From Spirochaetaceae bacterium (GTDB lineage Bacteria; Spirochaetota; Spirochaetia; Treponematales; Breznakiellaceae): DNA of 16,901 nucleotides. The position numbers and the translations under genes are program-made. Under the pieces are notes generated by a model that made no database searches, had not been told where the DNA came from, and worked only from the letters and a program-made list of their open reading frames with translations. How positions within the stretch are numbered: position 1 is the first letter of the stretch; every line of letters starts with the position of its first letter. Below, piece after piece: positions 16,085 through 16,901 of the stretch. The DNA lies in the NCBI GenBank assembly GCA_031284085.1, contig JAITAM010000071.1, positions 1-16,901 of the forward strand, read 5' to 3'.

Positions 16085-16140
16085 CAGCCACAGGCTGTTT
16101 CAAAGGTTCTTGTATCGGGAGTGGAGTACGGCTTTTTGCC
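16085..16140 (-). repeat. Inverted copy of the REP-like dispersed repeat
   Basis: It has a CAGCCacaGGCTG stem, the TTTCAAAGGTTCTTGTATCG core and a GGCtttttGCC stem, in the same orientation as the 15456-15609 copies and opposite to those at 1159-1397 and 16846-16901. It lies between the first and second large 23-bp arrays. Confidence 0.8.
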
Positions 16141-16187
16141 TGACAGTAGGCACAGACTGTTTTGGACAGGAGGTCTGACCTGATTTT

Positions 16188-16450
16188 GCGGTGGAAGCTC
16201 TCCACACTATGCGGTGGAAGCTCTCCACACTACGCGGTGGAAGCTCTCCACACTACGCGATGGAACGTCTCCACACTATGCGATGGAAGCTCTCCACACT
16301 ATGCGGTGGAAGCTCTCCACACTATGCGGTGGAAGCTCTCCACACTATGCGGTGGAAGCTCTCCACACTACGCGGTGGAAGCTCTCCACACTACGCGATG
16401 GAAGCTCTCCACACTACGCAGTGGAAGCTCTCCACACTACGCAGTGGAAG
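16188..16450 (+). repeat. Tandem array, 23-bp unit (11 full copies plus a partial)
   Basis: Eleven uninterrupted 23-bp units run from 16188 to 16440, and a 10-bp partial twelfth unit ends at 16450. The core is GTGGAAGCTCTCCACACTA. Within it GTGGA and TCCAC are inverted arms around AGCTC. Variation is limited to GCGGT/GCGAT/GCAGT at the start, C or T at the end, and one CG swap in unit 4. Because 23 is not divisible by 3 and the unit lacks stops, all three plus-strand frames stay open, which creates spurious ORFs. Confidence 0.97.
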
Positions 16451-16465
16451 GTGTGAGCCTAATAC
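16451..16465 (-). repeat. Inverted single copy of the 15880 array unit
   Basis: GTGTGAGCCTAATAC is the exact reverse complement of GTATTAGGCTCACAC, the opening of the 15880 and 15903 units. It abuts the right end of the 16188 array, so that array is flanked by inverted copies of its neighbour's unit. Confidence 0.85.
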
Positions 16466-16576
16466 ATGACAGGTATAGCCGGAGGACTGACCCCTTAGCG
16501 AAATTTAGAGTCGTATTCTATAACCTGAAAGCCTTGTTTGCAGGCAGAAAGTCGTAGATCACCCTTTGATACCTAC

Positions 16577-16806
16577 GCTAGTACCGGAATCCGTCCTACA
16601 CTAGTACCAGAGTCCGTCCTACGCTAGTACCAGAGTCCGTCCTACGTTAGTACCAGAGTCCGTCCTACACTAGTACCAAAAACCGTCCTACACTAGTACC
16701 AGAATCTGTCCTAGGCTAGTACCGGAAACCGTCCTAGGCTAGTACCAGAATCCGTCCTACACTAGTACCAGAATCCGTCCTAGGCTAGTACCAAAAACCG
16801 TCCTAC
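16577..16806 (+). repeat. Tandem array, 23-bp unit (10 copies)
   Basis: Ten exact-length units run from 16577 to 16806. The conserved core is CTAGTACCAGAGTCCGTCCT, with variable bases at the first dinucleotide (GC, AC or GT), the CAGAGT/CGGAAT/CAAAAA centre, and the last base (C or G). It ends just before a GGAGGACTGACC motif. No dyad is conserved across units, apart from CTAG and GTAC. Confidence 0.97.
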
Positions 16807-16845
16807 ATTGCAACCGGAGGACTGACCTGCCTGCGCCTGCTTCTT

Positions 16846-16901
16846 GCAGACGAAGAGTCGTACTCTACTCCCGATACAACAACCTTTGAAACAGCCTGCG
16901 G
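16846..16901 (+). repeat. REP-like dispersed repeat copy, cut by the window edge
   Basis: The core CCCGATACAACAACCTTTG is followed by CAGCCTGCGG at the window end. The opening stem is degenerate (GCAGACGAAGAGTCG). A further degenerate fragment (CAGGCAGAAAGTCG) lies at 16541-16554. Orientation is plus, facing the inverted copies at 15456-16140. Confidence 0.8.

Larger units (their letters stand above)
15691..16827. repeat. Dispersed GGAGGTCTGACC-type motif between tandem arrays
   Basis: A 10-13 bp motif recurs at about 15691-15700, 15838-15850, 15861-15871, 16057-16067, 16171-16180, 16481-16492 (variant GGAGGACTGACC) and 16816-16827 (same variant). In reverse orientation it is also at 1220-1230 and 10461-10474. 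Copies sit directly beside each tandem array, for example ending 7 nt before the 16188 array. The longer form GGTCggaggtctGACC has 4-bp dyad arms. The sequences between arrays (15778-15834, 16466-16576) show nothing else recognisable. Confidence 0.7.

Noticed and set aside
16162..16557. Plus-strand ORFs of 131, 92 and 80 aa with 23-residue protein repeats through the 16188 array
   Set aside because: A 23-bp stop-free unit leaves all three frames open automatically; the three translations are frame shadows of the same DNA repeat, with no ribosome binding site or composition argument for any of them.
15880..16806. CRISPR array
   Set aside because: Units are directly adjacent with no unique spacers, unit sequences differ between blocks, and no cas genes are present.
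15880..16806. Plasmid iteron origin
   Set aside because: The period is in the right range, but no rep gene, DnaA-box cluster or AT-rich melting region is visible beside it and the flanking genes are chromosomal; kept only as one hypothesis in the finding.

Overview
The window looks chromosomal and spirochaetal, most likely an oral Treponema. The evidence is the gene content: a spirochaete/kinetoplastid-type GAPDH, a DUF4912 protein next to a GH57 protein, a DUF4340 envelope protein, a GenX/EpmA-type lysyl-tRNA-synthetase paralogue, and several long proteins with no widely known domain. Base composition is moderate except for one very AT-rich patch near the left end. The species cannot be fixed from sequence alone.

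Layout. Positions 1-1400 are a gene graveyard: an internally deleted IS4-family transposase, a small AT-rich foreign-looking ORF that still has a good promoter and ribosome binding site, the 5' end of a GyrI-like effector-binding gene, and three tandem copies of a dispersed REP-like repeat. Positions 1405-4086 (minus) encode an 893-residue NTPase/TPR protein with a degenerate P-loop. It is preceded by a roughly 230-nt leader with three similar hairpins. Positions 4533-6020 (plus) encode a two-TM protein with an acidic repeat linker and a GGDEF-like domain whose signature is destroyed. Positions 6008-8709 (minus) hold two envelope-anchored proteins, a 587-aa spirochaete protein followed by a DUF4340 protein. 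Positions 8952-10007 (minus) are gapA with a near-consensus promoter. Positions 10117-10414 may hold a gene fossil. Positions 10611-13778 (plus) are a compact operon: ornithine carbamoyltransferase, DUF4912 protein, and a GH57/DUF1957 branching-enzyme-like protein in which the catalytic Asp appears to be Asn. Positions 13821-14162 encode a small helical Lys/Glu-rich protein. Positions 14236-15249 (minus) encode the EpmA-like enzyme.

Positions 15456-16901 contain no convincing gene. They are a repeat block built from REP-like elements, a GGAGGTCTGACC-type punctuation motif, and four tandem arrays (about 2, 7, 11.5 and 10 copies). The four arrays have different unit sequences but all share a period of exactly 23 bp. 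This shared period is the most unusual feature in the window.

Functional reading: central metabolism (gapA, OTC), polysaccharide-type functions (GH57 with DUF4912), translation-factor modification (EpmA-like) and envelope or signalling proteins sit between islands of decay and repeat expansion. Several signalling or catalytic domains appear to have lost key residues while keeping intact reading frames.
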